Below are positions 53,612-62,970 of a DNA stretch of 64,000 nucleotides, piece by piece. Made by a program: the position numbers and the translations under genes. Position 1 is the stretch's first letter, and each line of letters opens with the position of its first letter. This stretch comes from Terrimicrobiaceae bacterium (GTDB lineage: Bacteria > Verrucomicrobiota > Verrucomicrobiia > Chthoniobacterales > Terrimicrobiaceae), in contig JAGYIV010000008.1 in NCBI GenBank assembly GCA_018402345.1, forward strand, positions 372,001 to 436,000, given 5' to 3'. The notes under the pieces were generated by a model. It saw only the letters and a program-made list of their open reading frames with translations. It made no database searches and was not told the DNA's origin.

Positions 53612-56506
53612 TTGTCGTCTCCTCCTCCCCCTCCGGTGTAGAGCGAGTGGTAATACCCGTTCAGCGCCATCAATTCCTCATGGCGCCCCTGCTCGATCAA
53701 CATGCCCCGGTCGAACACAAGGATGCGGTCGGCATGCTGCACGGAGCGCACGCGATGGGTGACAAAGAACACCGTCTTGCCTTGGAATTCCACCGCGAGA
53801 TTCTTGCACACAAGCGCCTCGGAGACGGAATCCAACGCACTCGTGGCTTCATCCAAGATCAACAACCGCGGACGCTGCAGCACCGTCCTTGCGATCGCGA
53901 TGCGCTGCCGCTGGCCGCCCGAGAGCGCGCGACCCTGCTCGCCGACCTGCGTGTTGTAGCCCTGGGCGAGACTCATGATGAACTCGTGCGCTCCGGCCAC
54001 CCGCGCGGCGCGCATGACCTCGTCGGGAGTGGCATCGGGGTCGCCGATCGCGATGTTTGCAAAGACCGAGGAGTTGAACAGCAGGCTGTCCTGGAGCACT
54101 GTGCCGACCTGCCTGCGCAACGAGTAAAGCTCGATCTTCGCGATCTCGTAGTTGTCCACCAGTATCCTTCCGGCGTCGGGATTGTAGAGCCTCGGGATGA
54201 GTTTGAGCACGGTGGATTTTCCCGATCCGCTCTTGCCGACCACCCCCACAAACGATCCGGCGGGAATCTCGAACGACACATTCCGCAACTGGGGTTGCTG
54301 GCCTTTGACGTAGGAGAACGTGACGCTGTCGAACTCGACCTTGCCGGTGATCGAGGGCATCGGGATGTTCGACGCCTCCTCTGGCCGTTGCTCGGGCGGG
54401 CTGTCGATCACGTCGCCCAAGCGCTCGACGGACAGTGCGACCTCTTGGAAGTTCTGCCAGCTTTGAGCAAGGCGCATGAGCGGTGTCGTGACATATCCGG
54501 CGATGATGCGGAAGGCGATCAACTGCCCGAGCGTCATCTCCCCTTTGATCACAAGCACCGCGCCATACCAGAGCACCGCGAGATCCCCCAAGCGGCTCAG
54601 GAGCGTCGTGGCGGAATTCATCGCTGTCGACGTGAGCACCGCATGGAAGCCGGCGCTCATGAATCCTGGCATACCGCTTCTGCCACTCCCAGCGCGAGGG
54701 TTGCTCGATGTTGCCGGCCTTGAGCGTCTGCACTCCGGTGATCGTCTCGATCAGGTGCGCCTGCTGCTTGGCGCTTTCCTCCGCCCGCCGCCGGATTTGG
54801 CCTCTCAGAATCGGAGCGCCGAACGCCGTCACCCCGATCATGAACGGCACGACCAGCAGCGCCACGATCGCCAGCGTGACATCGTAGAAAAACAGGATGC
54901 AAATGTAGACGACCGAGAAAATCGCATCGAGGCCGACCGTGAGCGCCGTGCCAGTCAAAAACTCGCGGATATTCTCCAACTCTCGCAGGCGCGACGAGAC
55001 CTCGCCGACGGGCCGCCGCTGAAAATACCCGAGCGTGAGCTTGTAGAGGTGGTCCATGATCCGCGAGCCAACCGTGAGGTCGATACGGTTCGAGGTGTCC
55101 ACAAAGAGGTAGGTGCGGATCGCAGTGAGGGCCACCGTGGCAATGGCAATCACCACAAAAAGCACCCCGAGCACATTCAGGGTATCGATCGAGTTTTGAA
55201 CGAGAACCTTGTCGATGATCACCTGCGTCAGCAGCGGATTCGCGAGACCCAGCAACTGAATGAAAAACGAGGCGATGAACACCTCGATGAGCACTTTCTT
55301 GTGCTTTCGGATGGCCGGCAGGAACCACTTGAAGCCGAATTTCTCGTTCTCCTCCTTGGGCAGCGGACGTAGCAGCAGAATCTCGACCTCGCCTTGGAAG
55401 CGCGCTTGGAACTCCTCGACTCCCATCCGCTCCATGCCCGAGCGCGGATCGACCAGCACGACACCCTTCGCGCCGGTTTGGAACAACACGCAGACCGTGC
55501 CATCGCGCTGAAAAAGCGCGGGCGTTTCAATCCTGCCAAGGTTGTCCGTCGGCAGACGGATCAACTGTGCGGCGAATCCCGACATCGCTGCCAGATTTCC
55601 ACAGGCATGGAGCGAGGGCTTGCGGTCGCCGGGCACCTCGTTCGACAAGACACGCCTCGCCGCCTCTTTTGGAAATTCCTTTCCGAAAAACGAAGCCACC
55701 ATGCCGTAGCAGGCCACGACCTCCTCGATCGGTCCGTTTTGTGTTGTGAGCACCGGATAGTCGACCAGCGGATCGAGCAGGGTCTCGGCGTGCGGCAACT
55801 CGGGAGGCGCGGGAATGCCGGCTTCTTGGGACACCGAGGGAACCTCGCCACGTTCAAGGATGGCCGATGGCACCCCGAGACGCCGCAGCGGGCCATCGGT
55901 TTCCGCCCAGCGCAATCCACGAGCCTCGCCCTCCGCAATCCACCAAGTGAACCCCTCGGGCCCATCGACTCCTCGAGCAACCCTCGCCGCAGGCAGCGCA
56001 TCGCGCACCACGTCGGGCACTTTGGAGAGATCCAACGCGCAGCGCGTGAAATCGATCGAGAGGAGATTGAACAACTCTGAAGCCACCACCGTATCGCGAA
56101 TCTCCCGATCCAATTCCGGGACCTCGGCGAGTAATTCTGCCACTCGCGCGCAGTCGACCATGAGGCACATGGAGTCAACCGCTGCCGTGGCGGCATCCAC
56201 TGGCACGCCTGACAAATACGACCCGAGACCAGCAATCCCGCCCTGCCCGAGCGTTTCAAGCAATTCGGGCGGCGCCCCGGTGGCTCCCGTGCCAAGCAAC
56301 CGCACCCGGCCGTCAATCACTACAAACAAATGGTCGGGAAGCTTCGCAGGGGGGATCAAGACTTGCCCGAGCCCGACACGCACCAGCCTGCCAGAGGCGA
56401 CAAAGCGCTCGAGCCACGCCACAGGCGCCTTGGAGAGCGGGCCACCGCCTCCAACAATGCGGGCCACCACCGCGGAGACGGGGGATTTATTCTGTTGGTC
56501 TGCCAT
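53608..56506 (-). CDS. Cyclic-nucleotide-domain and peptidase-like ABC exporter, frame broken near 54664
   Basis: About 965 residues once the frame is joined. Order: a cNMP-binding-like domain (about 25-150, KLPDHLFVVIDGRVRLLG), a second linker part, a C39-peptidase-like domain (about 250-385, YPVLTTQNGPIEEVVACYGM), six membrane helices (about 400-680) and an ATPase (Walker A VGKSGSGKSTVLK, signature LSGGQRQRIAIA, Walker B LLILDEATSALD, VTHR switch). The peptidase region lacks an obvious Cys-His pair, so it may be a non-cutting docking domain as in HlyB. The frame slips after KRYAR (about 54664) and continues as FMSAGFHAVLTSTAMNS; one extra or two missing bases explain it. ATG 56506 overlaps the parvulin gene by 20 bases. 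Confidence 0.87.
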
Positions 56507-57182
56507 GGGTGCGTGTTTCAAGCCATTGGGCGGCGAGTTCCTCGATCATTTGATGCGTCACCGCCTCGTCGAATTCCACCGGAAGTTGGTGCTCTACCCG
56601 CGCGACAAGAAACCACTCGGCGACGGCAAATGGTTTCAGCAACTCTCCTGGCCTGGCGGATCTCAAGACACCGGCCAATGCAGGGTGCATCGCGCCAAAT
56701 GCCGCAGGCCCGACGATTCCGGCCGTGTAAACCTCATTTCCGCTCGCATAGTCAGGCGCCAACTCGGCGAACGTCGCCTCCCCTTCCTTGATGCGGAACC
56801 ACAATTCTCGCGCAAGCCCGGCGTCCTTCACCCTCAGCAAGGAATACACAACGCGGTCCAAATTCGGCTTCCGCTTCTCAAAATGGGCCTCCGCGCCGGG
56901 GCCGAACACCGCCCTTTTCCATTTGGCGACGCGCACCTCCCGCTCGACAACCTCCTTCAAACGATCCGCCGGACATCCGATGAATTCCGGCGGCACGCTT
57001 GCCGGAGCCTCCGGATCAATGCGGTGGCGCTTGCAAAACGACTGCCACGCCGCATCCAACTCCACCGCCTCGGGAGGAAACCCCGCACTGGCTTCGTCAA
57101 GCAGACGCGACGCCAACAACGAACGCCACAACCGGCGCGACGCCAACTCGGCAACCTGTGATTCTGTGAACATCTCAGCCAT
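56487..57182 (-). CDS. Parvulin-type peptidylprolyl isomerase
   Basis: A 231-residue SurA/PpiC-like protein. The N-terminal helical part (1-90) would act as a chaperone domain. The PpiC part spans about 115-205: RIKEGEATFAELAPDYASGN, the GIVGPAAFGAMHPALAGVL loop and LKPFAVAEWFLVARVEHQLP. No signal peptide is evident. It lies between a glycosyltransferase and the ABC exporter in one tightly packed operon, so it may fold or present the exported product. Confidence 0.8.
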   Translation of the reverse strand: MAEMFTESQVAELASRRLWRSLLASRLLDEASAGFPPEAVELDAAWQSFCKRHRIDPEAPASVPPEFIGCPADRLKEVVEREVRVAKWKRAVFGPGAEAHFEKRKPNLDRVVYSLLRVKDAGLARELWFRIKEGEATFAELAPDYASGNEVYTAGIVGPAAFGAMHPALAGVLRSARPGELLKPFAVAEWFLVARVEHQLPVEFDEAVTHQMIEELAAQWLETRTHGRPTE

Positions 57183-57185
57183 GGC

Positions 57186-58061
57186 TCAATCCATCTTCAA
57201 GGCGACCCCCAGATACCGGTTGTGGAAATGGCGAATCTCATGGAACCCCGCATTTTTATAGGAGGGCTTGTAAATCCGAAAGGTTTTCATGATTCCAAGC
57301 GAGGCTGCGCTCTCAAGCGGACCGGCGAACGAGCAATCGCCGTCGAGAAACCACGGGGCGGACGCCCAGCGCTCCATTTGCGCGGCATTCAGAAAAAAGC
57401 AGCCGGAATGCGGATTCGACCAGCGCTCGAAGCCGATGTGCGAACCGAGAAATTCGGCACCCACCTCGCGGCGGTCGTTCACGTCCTGCCACTGCGCCGT
57501 GAAATCGGGCTTCACTGGCCCGTCGATGTAGAGCTTGAGGAGCGACCCGTCCGCCGCCACCTCGTAGCGGTGCGGCAACAGCAGGGTATCGTCGCCGAAG
57601 GTGCGCGCAAACCATGCGACCTTCGCGAGGAAATAGGGATCGCCCAGAACCAGATCGTCCTCGAGGTAGCAGTAAAAATCGTATTTGCCCAAGTGCGCTT
57701 TCAGCACCTGCTGGCACGCAAACCCGATCATCATCGGGTCGGCCTGCACCGGTTGATGGTGATACATCGATTTTGGCACGCCCAAGCGGTCGATAAGGTG
57801 GTTTTGTCCCACCGTGCACACGGCGATATCGAGCGAGGCGGCGGACTGCTCGTTGACCTTCACCAGCCGCCCGTTGCCACGCCCGGGCACATGATTGTGC
57901 AGGCAATAAAGAAACGCCTGGCGCGGCCCGAGTTGCTCGTGAATCGCGGCGATCGCCGCCGTCAGCGCCTCCGCCCGCCGCGCGCTCTCAGGCCCCGTGG
58001 ACCCGTAAGCCCCGTTGCCGGCGGCATCATGAAAATGAGGAATCGCAACAAGGATTTTCAT
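57186..58061 (-). CDS. GT-A-type glycosyltransferase
   Basis: A 291-residue glycosyltransferase-like protein. It has a nucleotide-sugar fold with YDFYCYLEDDLVLGDPYFL (DxD-like metal motif), an acceptor-side loop WSNPHSGCFFLNAAQMERW and DGDCSFAGPLESAA. It starts MKILVAIPHFHDAAGNG with no signal peptide. The parvulin gene starts 3 bases after its stop, and it is 89 bases downstream of another glycosyltransferase. The donor and acceptor are unknown. Confidence 0.75.
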   Translation of the reverse strand: MKILVAIPHFHDAAGNGAYGSTGPESARRAEALTAAIAAIHEQLGPRQAFLYCLHNHVPGRGNGRLVKVNEQSAASLDIAVCTVGQNHLIDRLGVPKSMYHHQPVQADPMMIGFACQQVLKAHLGKYDFYCYLEDDLVLGDPYFLAKVAWFARTFGDDTLLLPHRYEVAADGSLLKLYIDGPVKPDFTAQWQDVNDRREVGAEFLGSHIGFERWSNPHSGCFFLNAAQMERWASAPWFLDGDCSFAGPLESAASLGIMKTFRIYKPSYKNAGFHEIRHFHNRYLGVALKMD

Positions 58062-58112
58062 GTTGTTTTCACCATGGAGAATTCGGAGGCAGCAAGCTGC
58101 GTTTTAATTTTT

Positions 58113-58147
58113 ACCACCCTCCGTGTTCTCTGTGTCCTCTGTGGTCA
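58113..58147. repeat. Intergenic word CTCCGTGTTCTCTGTGTCCTCTGTGGT
   Basis: A CTCTGTG-rich sequence of the form CCGTGTTCTCTGTGTC then CTCTGTGGTC, lying between two glycosyltransferase genes. Very similar words (reverse complement ACCACAGAGGACACAGAG) recur between genes in many environmental bacteria. Only one copy is in the window. Confidence 0.35.
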
Positions 58148-58150
58148 ATC

Positions 58151-59371
58151 CTACCTCCGGGCATTCAACAGGCTCGAGAGCCACGCCAGTTTGTATTTCA
58201 GGCAGGCGCCGAGATCGTATTTCGCCACCACGGTCGCCCGTGCCTTCTCGCGGATGTGGTCGAATTGCTTCGGTTGCGCCAGCACGCGGTCGAGGGTTGC
58301 GGCCAGTTGATCGGGCTTGAAGAAATCAACCATCAGCCCATTGATTCCGTCTGTGATCACCTCCTGCACCGGCGGGGTGTTCGATGCCACCACCAGCGCG
58401 CCGCAGGACATCGCCTCGAGCATCGACCAACTCAGCACAAACGGCCGCGTCAGGTAAATATGCGCCTTCGTGCACTGGAGCAGCTTGATGTATTCGCCGT
58501 AAGGCAACGAGCCGACGAAATGCGTGCGCGCCGGATCAAGCGGGAATTTTTCCATGAAAATATCCTTCCATGTTTTGCCATCCGGCGCCTGCTTGCCATA
58601 GGCCACGCGGTTGTCCCCGGCGACCACCACATGCGCGTTCGGCCGCGCCTTTTGCAGCAAATGCGCCGCCTCGATGAACTGCGGAAATCCCCGATACGGC
58701 TCCATGCCACGCGTCGCATACGTCACGATCTCATCTACCCCGGAGAGGTCCAACTTGCCGTTTGCCAGCACCAGCTTCCCCCCCGGGTTCGGCTTGAAGA
58801 AGTTTGTGTCGATCCCCTCGTGGCAGATCGCCAAGTTTGAGCGCAGGTGCGTGGGAAATTGCTCATACTGGTAACGCGTCGCGCAAACCCCTCCATCGCA
58901 CGCTGCCAAATCCGCCAGCAACGTGGCGTTCTTCGTCCGGATCCTCGCCTCGTCGTCGGCATTGATCGTTTCCGCAGGATCAAAATCGCAATCCGTCCCG
59001 TGCGAGTGATAAAACCACTCGAAATTCAACCCCATCGGCGTCCTCGGAAACGCATCCTTCAAAAACAAGGTCGGCCCCCACCCCGCATGACCGAAAATCA
59101 AATCCGGCACAAACCCGTCCTTCTTCGCCTCCATACACGCCATGTAAGCTGCCTGTCCGTGCAAGATCGCCTGCTCGTAACCCCGCAAATAGTGATGCGT
59201 CTGCGGCGACGGCTGACGCTTGGGCTGGTAGATGATCTTTTTCACCCCGGCGAGTTCCCCGTTGTCCGTATTCGTCAAAAACCGGACATCATTATTAGGA
59301 TTCGCCGCCAGCACCTGCGCCACGGATCGGAGTTGAGAAGGAAAATTCGGATGCGTGAGTAGAAATCTCAT
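58151..59371 (-). CDS. GT4-family glycosyltransferase
   Basis: A 406-residue GT-B enzyme of family 4. The N-terminal half has MRFLLTHPNFPSQLRSVAQVL and the DLIFGHAGWGPTLFLKDAFP loop. The C-terminal half has the usual GMEPYRGFPQFIEAA, VVVAGDN, LTRPFVLSWSMLEAMSCGALVVASNT and VQEVITDGINGLMVDFF, with the Glu-x7-Glu donor-binding pair. It is the first gene of the minus-strand exporter operon. The substrate is unknown; a polysaccharide or glycopeptide is possible. Confidence 0.9.
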   Translation of the reverse strand: MRFLLTHPNFPSQLRSVAQVLAANPNNDVRFLTNTDNGELAGVKKIIYQPKRQPSPQTHHYLRGYEQAILHGQAAYMACMEAKKDGFVPDLIFGHAGWGPTLFLKDAFPRTPMGLNFEWFYHSHGTDCDFDPAETINADDEARIRTKNATLLADLAACDGGVCATRYQYEQFPTHLRSNLAICHEGIDTNFFKPNPGGKLVLANGKLDLSGVDEIVTYATRGMEPYRGFPQFIEAAHLLQKARPNAHVVVAGDNRVAYGKQAPDGKTWKDIFMEKFPLDPARTHFVGSLPYGEYIKLLQCTKAHIYLTRPFVLSWSMLEAMSCGALVVASNTPPVQEVITDGINGLMVDFFKPDQLAATLDRVLAQPKQFDHIREKARATVVAKYDLGACLKYKLAWLSSLLNARR

Positions 59372-59494
59372 GAGGGTAGAAATCGATAATCCTACCCAGT
59401 GTAGTCCTTATGAAAAGGCGTATTTCCAATTCATGCATTGGGACCCCTGCCCCGCTTGATATGCAAGGCTCCCCCTCTCAGCAGCCCGCGATTT

Positions 59495-59511
59495 CCCCCC
59501 CCTGAAAAGAC
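59495..59511 (+). repeat. Left target-site duplication of the IS
   Basis: Eight C followed by TGAAAAGAC, 17 bases, identical to 60811-60827 and placed directly outside the left end of the element. Confidence 0.8.
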
Positions 59512-59589
59512 TGTCCCCGCCGGTTCAAAAGTGAACTGAGACGGAACAAAAGTGGAAAAGTGCATTTGTTATGAAAATCACACTTGACC

Positions 59590-59660
59590 CGCTTTTTGGC
59601 GGGGACTCGGAGGAGGCCGGAGCGTAGCGCAGGCCGGGGGAGAGACCCCGCCAAAAAGCG
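59590..59660. repeat. 15-bp perfect inverted repeat inside the IS
   Basis: CGCTTTTTGGCGGGG at 59590-59604 and CCCCGCCAAAAAGCG at 59646-59660, with 41 bases between. The loop holds a GGCCGGAGCG...GCAGGCCGGGG word. It interrupts the start of the transposase region and could be a small nested insertion or an IS-internal structure. Confidence 0.55.
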
Positions 59661-59689
59661 AGCGAAAATCTGGGTCCCTCTGCGGCCGC

Positions 59690-60754
59690 AAATGCTGTGG
59701 ATTGCGCTGATGAAAAGCGCCAACTCCTCCACCGCCATCCCCTCCACTTCGTCCAGCAAACCCTCCACGCCAGCGGCGGTGACCAGCGCACCTCCTGGCC
59801 CGAGTCCGCCATCGCCTTCCTGCGCGAATTCGTCCCGCTCTAAACCCCCTGCAACTTCCAACTCGTCGCCGACGAACTCCTGCGCCTCCACGGCCTCAAA
59901 CGCGCCCGATCCAGCGTCGAAGCCTACATCAAAACCCACCTTCCCAATCTCATCCCTCCGGTCCGGAAAAAACCGCGCACCTACCGCCGCTTCCGCCGCG
60001 CCCGTTTCGGCGAACTCTTCCAGCACGACAGCTCCATCCACCAATGGTGGCCCGGCCCCGAAAAACAAACCCTCCTCCTGACCATCGACGACCACTCCGG
60101 CCTCAACATCGCCGGCCGCTTCGTCCCCCGCGACACCACCTGGGCCCACTTCGAGCACTTCCGCGAAGCCTTCGAGCGCCACGGCATCCCCCAGGCCATC
60201 TACACCGACGCACTCAGCCTCTTCGGCCCCAGCTCCTCCCACGACCACCTCGACCCCGCAGCGAGTTCCAACGCGCCCTGCGCGCCCTCGGCATCGCCCA
60301 CCTCGTCGCCCCAACCCCGCAAGCCAAAGGCAAAGTCGAACGCCGCTTCGGCACCTTCCAAAACGCCTCGTCACTCCTCCTCGCCCCACGCCAAGGTCGA
60401 CCTCCTACCTCTCGCCAACGAAATCCTCCAAATGGAAATCGCGCGCCAAAACTCCACAAAACTCCTCCACCGGCGAAATCCCCAACGACCTCCTCGAAGC
60501 CTCAACCATAAGGCCTAACCCCGCCCTGCGCTCCTGTCCACCCACTTCCCTGCTCGATCTCCACCTCTCCCTGCGAACCACCAGAAAGGTCAGCGCCGCC
60601 CACACCATCGACTTCGAAGGCCGCACCTACCAAATCGCTCCAACCCTCAAAAAACCGTCACGGCCCTTTACCACCCAAATAAAAAACTCTGGATCCTTGA
60701 AGAGCCCCCCAATCTCATCTGGCCCAACATCCTCGGCCATTTTTCGCTCTGAAT
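59690..60754 (+). pseudogene. Broken DDE transposase (IS1202/ISNCY-like)
   Basis: Reading across frames gives SVEAYIKTHLP, then RARFGELFQHDSSIHQWWPG (first Asp), LLLTIDDHSGLNIAGRFVP, AFERHGIPQAIYTDALSLFG (second Asp), and RALGIAHLVAPTPQAKGKVERRFGTFQ (Glu). This is the integrase-like core seen in IS1202-type transposases. There is a stop codon at 59841-59843, a frame change near 60254 (one C missing), and further changes near 60390, 60465 and 60650. It cannot be made as one protein. Confidence 0.75.
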
Positions 60755-60810
60755 AATGCCAGTTCACTTTTGAACCGTCTCTATTTTCCACTTTTGAACC
60801 GTCGCCGACA

Positions 60811-60827
60811 CCCCCCCCTGAAAAGAC
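60811..60827 (+). repeat. Right target-site duplication of the IS
   Basis: The 17-base copy CCCCCCCCTGAAAAGAC directly outside the right end of the element, matching 59495-59511. Confidence 0.8.
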
Positions 60828-60855
60828 TTGTCGGCGACATCGATCCGTGTATTTT
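60828..60855 (+). promoter_or_regulatory. Possible rpsN promoter
   Basis: TTGTCG (60828-60833), 16 bases, then TATTTT (60850-60855), followed by the rpsN ATG at 60867. The -35-like box starts just one base after the IS target duplication, so the insertion would have left this promoter whole. The match to a sigma-70 promoter is only fair. Confidence 0.3.
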
Positions 60856-60866
60856 CACCCACCCTT

Positions 60867-61137
60867 ATGGCAAAAACCTCATGGCTTGAGCGCAACAAGC
60901 GCAAACAGAAAACAGTCGAAAAATACGCCGCCCTCCGCGCGGAACTGAAAGCGAAAAAAGACTACGCCTCTCTTTCCCAGTTGCCCCGCGACGCCAGCCC
61001 CACACGCGTTGTGAACCGCTGCCGCCTCACCGGCCGCCGACCGCGCCTTCCTGCGCCGCTTCCAGATTTCCCGCATCACGTTCCGCGAACTCGCCTCAAA
61101 CGGCCTCATTCCGGGCGTCACGAAGTCCAGCTGGTAG
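60867..61137 (+). CDS. rpsN: 30S ribosomal protein S14, one extra base near 61042
   Basis: A small-subunit ribosomal protein of the long, zinc-free type. The sequence starts [20 protein letters not shown] and reads [15 protein letters not shown]. It then needs one extra C removed at about 61042 to continue as [21 protein letters not shown] and end IPGVTKSSW. With that change the protein is exactly 89 residues, the family length. The CxxC pairs of zinc-binding S14 are absent. Because S14 is essential, a consensus error is the likely explanation unless another copy exists. Confidence 0.9.
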
Positions 61138-61199
61138 CCAACTCCCGACGCCTTCCTCCCCGCCCAGGGGCTGGAATCCATGGGTTTTTGCCGGTCTTC

Positions 61200-62187
61200 A
61201 TGACTCCCCTCTGGAAAAAAAAGCCCGCCTTGGGGCATCGGGATCGGCGTCGGCCTCGTCGGAGCGCTCGCCTTGGCGTTCCGACTCCGCCGCAAGGAAG
61301 AACGGTCATACATTCCCGACTCGATCACCCCGGCGATCTTCGCCACCCGTGCCTGCGACACTTCCCGCGGCCGCATCGTCTACCACACCAGCGGCTCGGG
61401 GGAGCCCCTTGTCTTCCTCCACGGGATCCACCCCGGCGCCTCCTCCTACGAATGGTCAAAGGTCTACGCGCGCTTCGCCTCGCAGGCGGATGTGCTCGCG
61501 CCTGATCTCATCGGCTTCGGCGAGTCCGAGCGGCCGCCCACCCCCCTCGACGCGGACGAGCATGTCGAGAGCCTCGCCGAATTCCTCCGCCGCACGGCCA
61601 CGATGCAAAAGGCGACCCTCATCGCCAGCGGCATCTCCTGCCAAACCGCACTCCTGCTTGCGGCGCGCCATCCCGATCTGGTCTCCAAGCTGTTTCTCTT
61701 CCTGCCCTCCGCCTTCCGCGCCACCGCCCAGCGCCGCCTCTTCGAACTTCCCTCGCGCTCCCTGCCGGGCCTAAACAGCATGCGCTACCGCAACATCAAT
61801 GCGCACCCCCGCTTCATCGCCACCTGGCTCGCCCGCATGTTCGCCGACGAGGAAAAAATCACACCCGAGCACATCGATGTCCTCGCATCCTGCGCTCGGC
61901 AATACGGCGCCGGACACGCCATCACCGGCTTCCACCGCCACCGCGCCACGTTCGACATCAAATCACGCTTGGCGGATGTCCACGCCCCTGTCCGGATCGT
62001 CTGGCCCGAAAACGCCCCCGGTTTTCCTGTGACCGAGGCCCACACGCTCTGCGCCGCCCTGCCTCGAGCTTCTCTTCAAATCCTCCCCACCCCCTCGCTC
62101 CTCGCCCCCTTGGAAACCCCAGACCTCCTCGCCAAGTCGCTTGAACAATGGCTCGGCGGCGGGCCTGCGGCTCTTTCTGCCGTCTGA
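61200..62187 (+). CDS. Membrane-anchored alpha/beta hydrolase, extra A in an A8 run
   Basis: About 328 residues after correction. The ATG at 61200 begins MTPLW, then an A8 run at 61215-61222. With seven A the frame joins a membrane anchor (GIGIGVGLVGALALAF) to the hydrolase body. The body has HGIHPGASSYEW (oxyanion side), DLIGFGESERP, the nucleophile region IASGISCQTALLL and a late acid region. The nucleophile elbow reads SGISCQ, so the usual G-x-S-x-G is altered and Ser or Cys could serve. Without the correction the start falls at 61273. The substrate is unknown. Confidence 0.8.
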
Positions 62188-62204
62188 CCACCACCCTCCA
62201 CCAC

Positions 62205-62798
62205 ATGAACCCCACCCAACGCCTCATGCTCGTGCGCCACGGAGAGACCGAGTGGTCGCTGAACGGCCGCCACACCTCCACCACCGACCTGCCGTTGACC
62301 ACCGAAGGCGAGCGCCGCGCCGCCATTCTGCGTCCGTTTCTGGATGCCTGGCATTTCGGCCTCGTGCTCTGCAGCCCCCGCCAACGCGCGCGCCGCACCT
62401 GCGATCTCATCGGCAAAGGCGCGCAGGCCGAAACCACTTCCGACCTCGCGGAGTGGAACTACGGCGACTACGAGGGCCTCACCACGGCGGAAATCACCAA
62501 GTCGGTTCCAGGTTGGACGATTTTTTCACATCCTTGCCCCGGCGGGGAAAGCGCGGCGGATGTCGCGGCGCGCGTCGACAGGGTCATCGAGCGCGTGAGG
62601 GCGTTCGGCGGAGACACACTGCTCGTCGGCCATGGACACTCGCTGCGCGTGCTCGCCGCCCGCTGGCTGGGCCTCGCGCCACAGGCTGGCTGCCATTTCC
62701 GCTTGGAAACAGGCACCTGGAGCATTCTCGGCTACGAACACGCGACTCCGGTGATCCAGGTCTGGAGCGCGCCACCCGAACCGCCTCCTGCCCGCTGA
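62205..62798 (+). CDS. Histidine phosphatase (phosphoglycerate-mutase-like)
   Basis: A 197-residue enzyme of histidine phosphatase branch 1. It begins with the RHG motif [17 protein letters not shown] (phospho-accepting His), then [12 protein letters not shown], the acid EWNYGDYEG (Glu), and the second histidine in [18 protein letters not shown]. It fits the GpmB/CobC/AlphaRP group; the substrate is not fixed. The ATG at 62205 is chosen; it is 17 bases after the hydrolase stop. Confidence 0.88.
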   Translation: MNPTQRLMLVRHGETEWSLNGRHTSTTDLPLTTEGERRAAILRPFLDAWHFGLVLCSPRQRARRTCDLIGKGAQAETTSDLAEWNYGDYEGLTTAEITKSVPGWTIFSHPCPGGESAADVAARVDRVIERVRAFGGDTLLVGHGHSLRVLAARWLGLAPQAGCHFRLETGTWSILGYEHATPVIQVWSAPPEPPPAR

Positions 62799-62970
62799 TT
62801 CGCTCGAGCTCGGCGCCACAGGAAAAATCCTTTCGTTCCCTGCGGGCATCCGCTTAGCTTCGCGCCTCATCGATTTCAACCTGGCCTGCGCGCACACCAA
62901 CCCGACCGACACCGAGAGACGTTCCGGACACGGCGTGGATTCGGAGGCGACCGCCGGCCCCACCATTGCC

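Larger units (their letters stand above)
59512..60810 (+). mobile_element. Decayed insertion sequence with 17-bp target duplication
   Basis: A 1299-base element. Both ends, read inward, begin TGTC, three to six GC-rich bases, then CGGTTCAAAAGTG. A second copy of the GTTCAAAAGTG/ACAAAAGTGGAAAA word lies about 20 bases further in at each end. It is flanked by a perfect 17-base direct repeat. The internal gene is a DDE transposase of the ISNCY/IS1202-like type, broken by a stop and several frame changes. Long target duplications of this size are known for part of the IS1202 family. It sits between the GT4 gene and rpsN. Confidence 0.82.

Noticed and set aside
45546-61222. Programmed ribosomal frameshifting as the cause of the breaks
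   Set aside because: The sites lack a common slippery sequence and structure, and lie in genes not known to use recoding.
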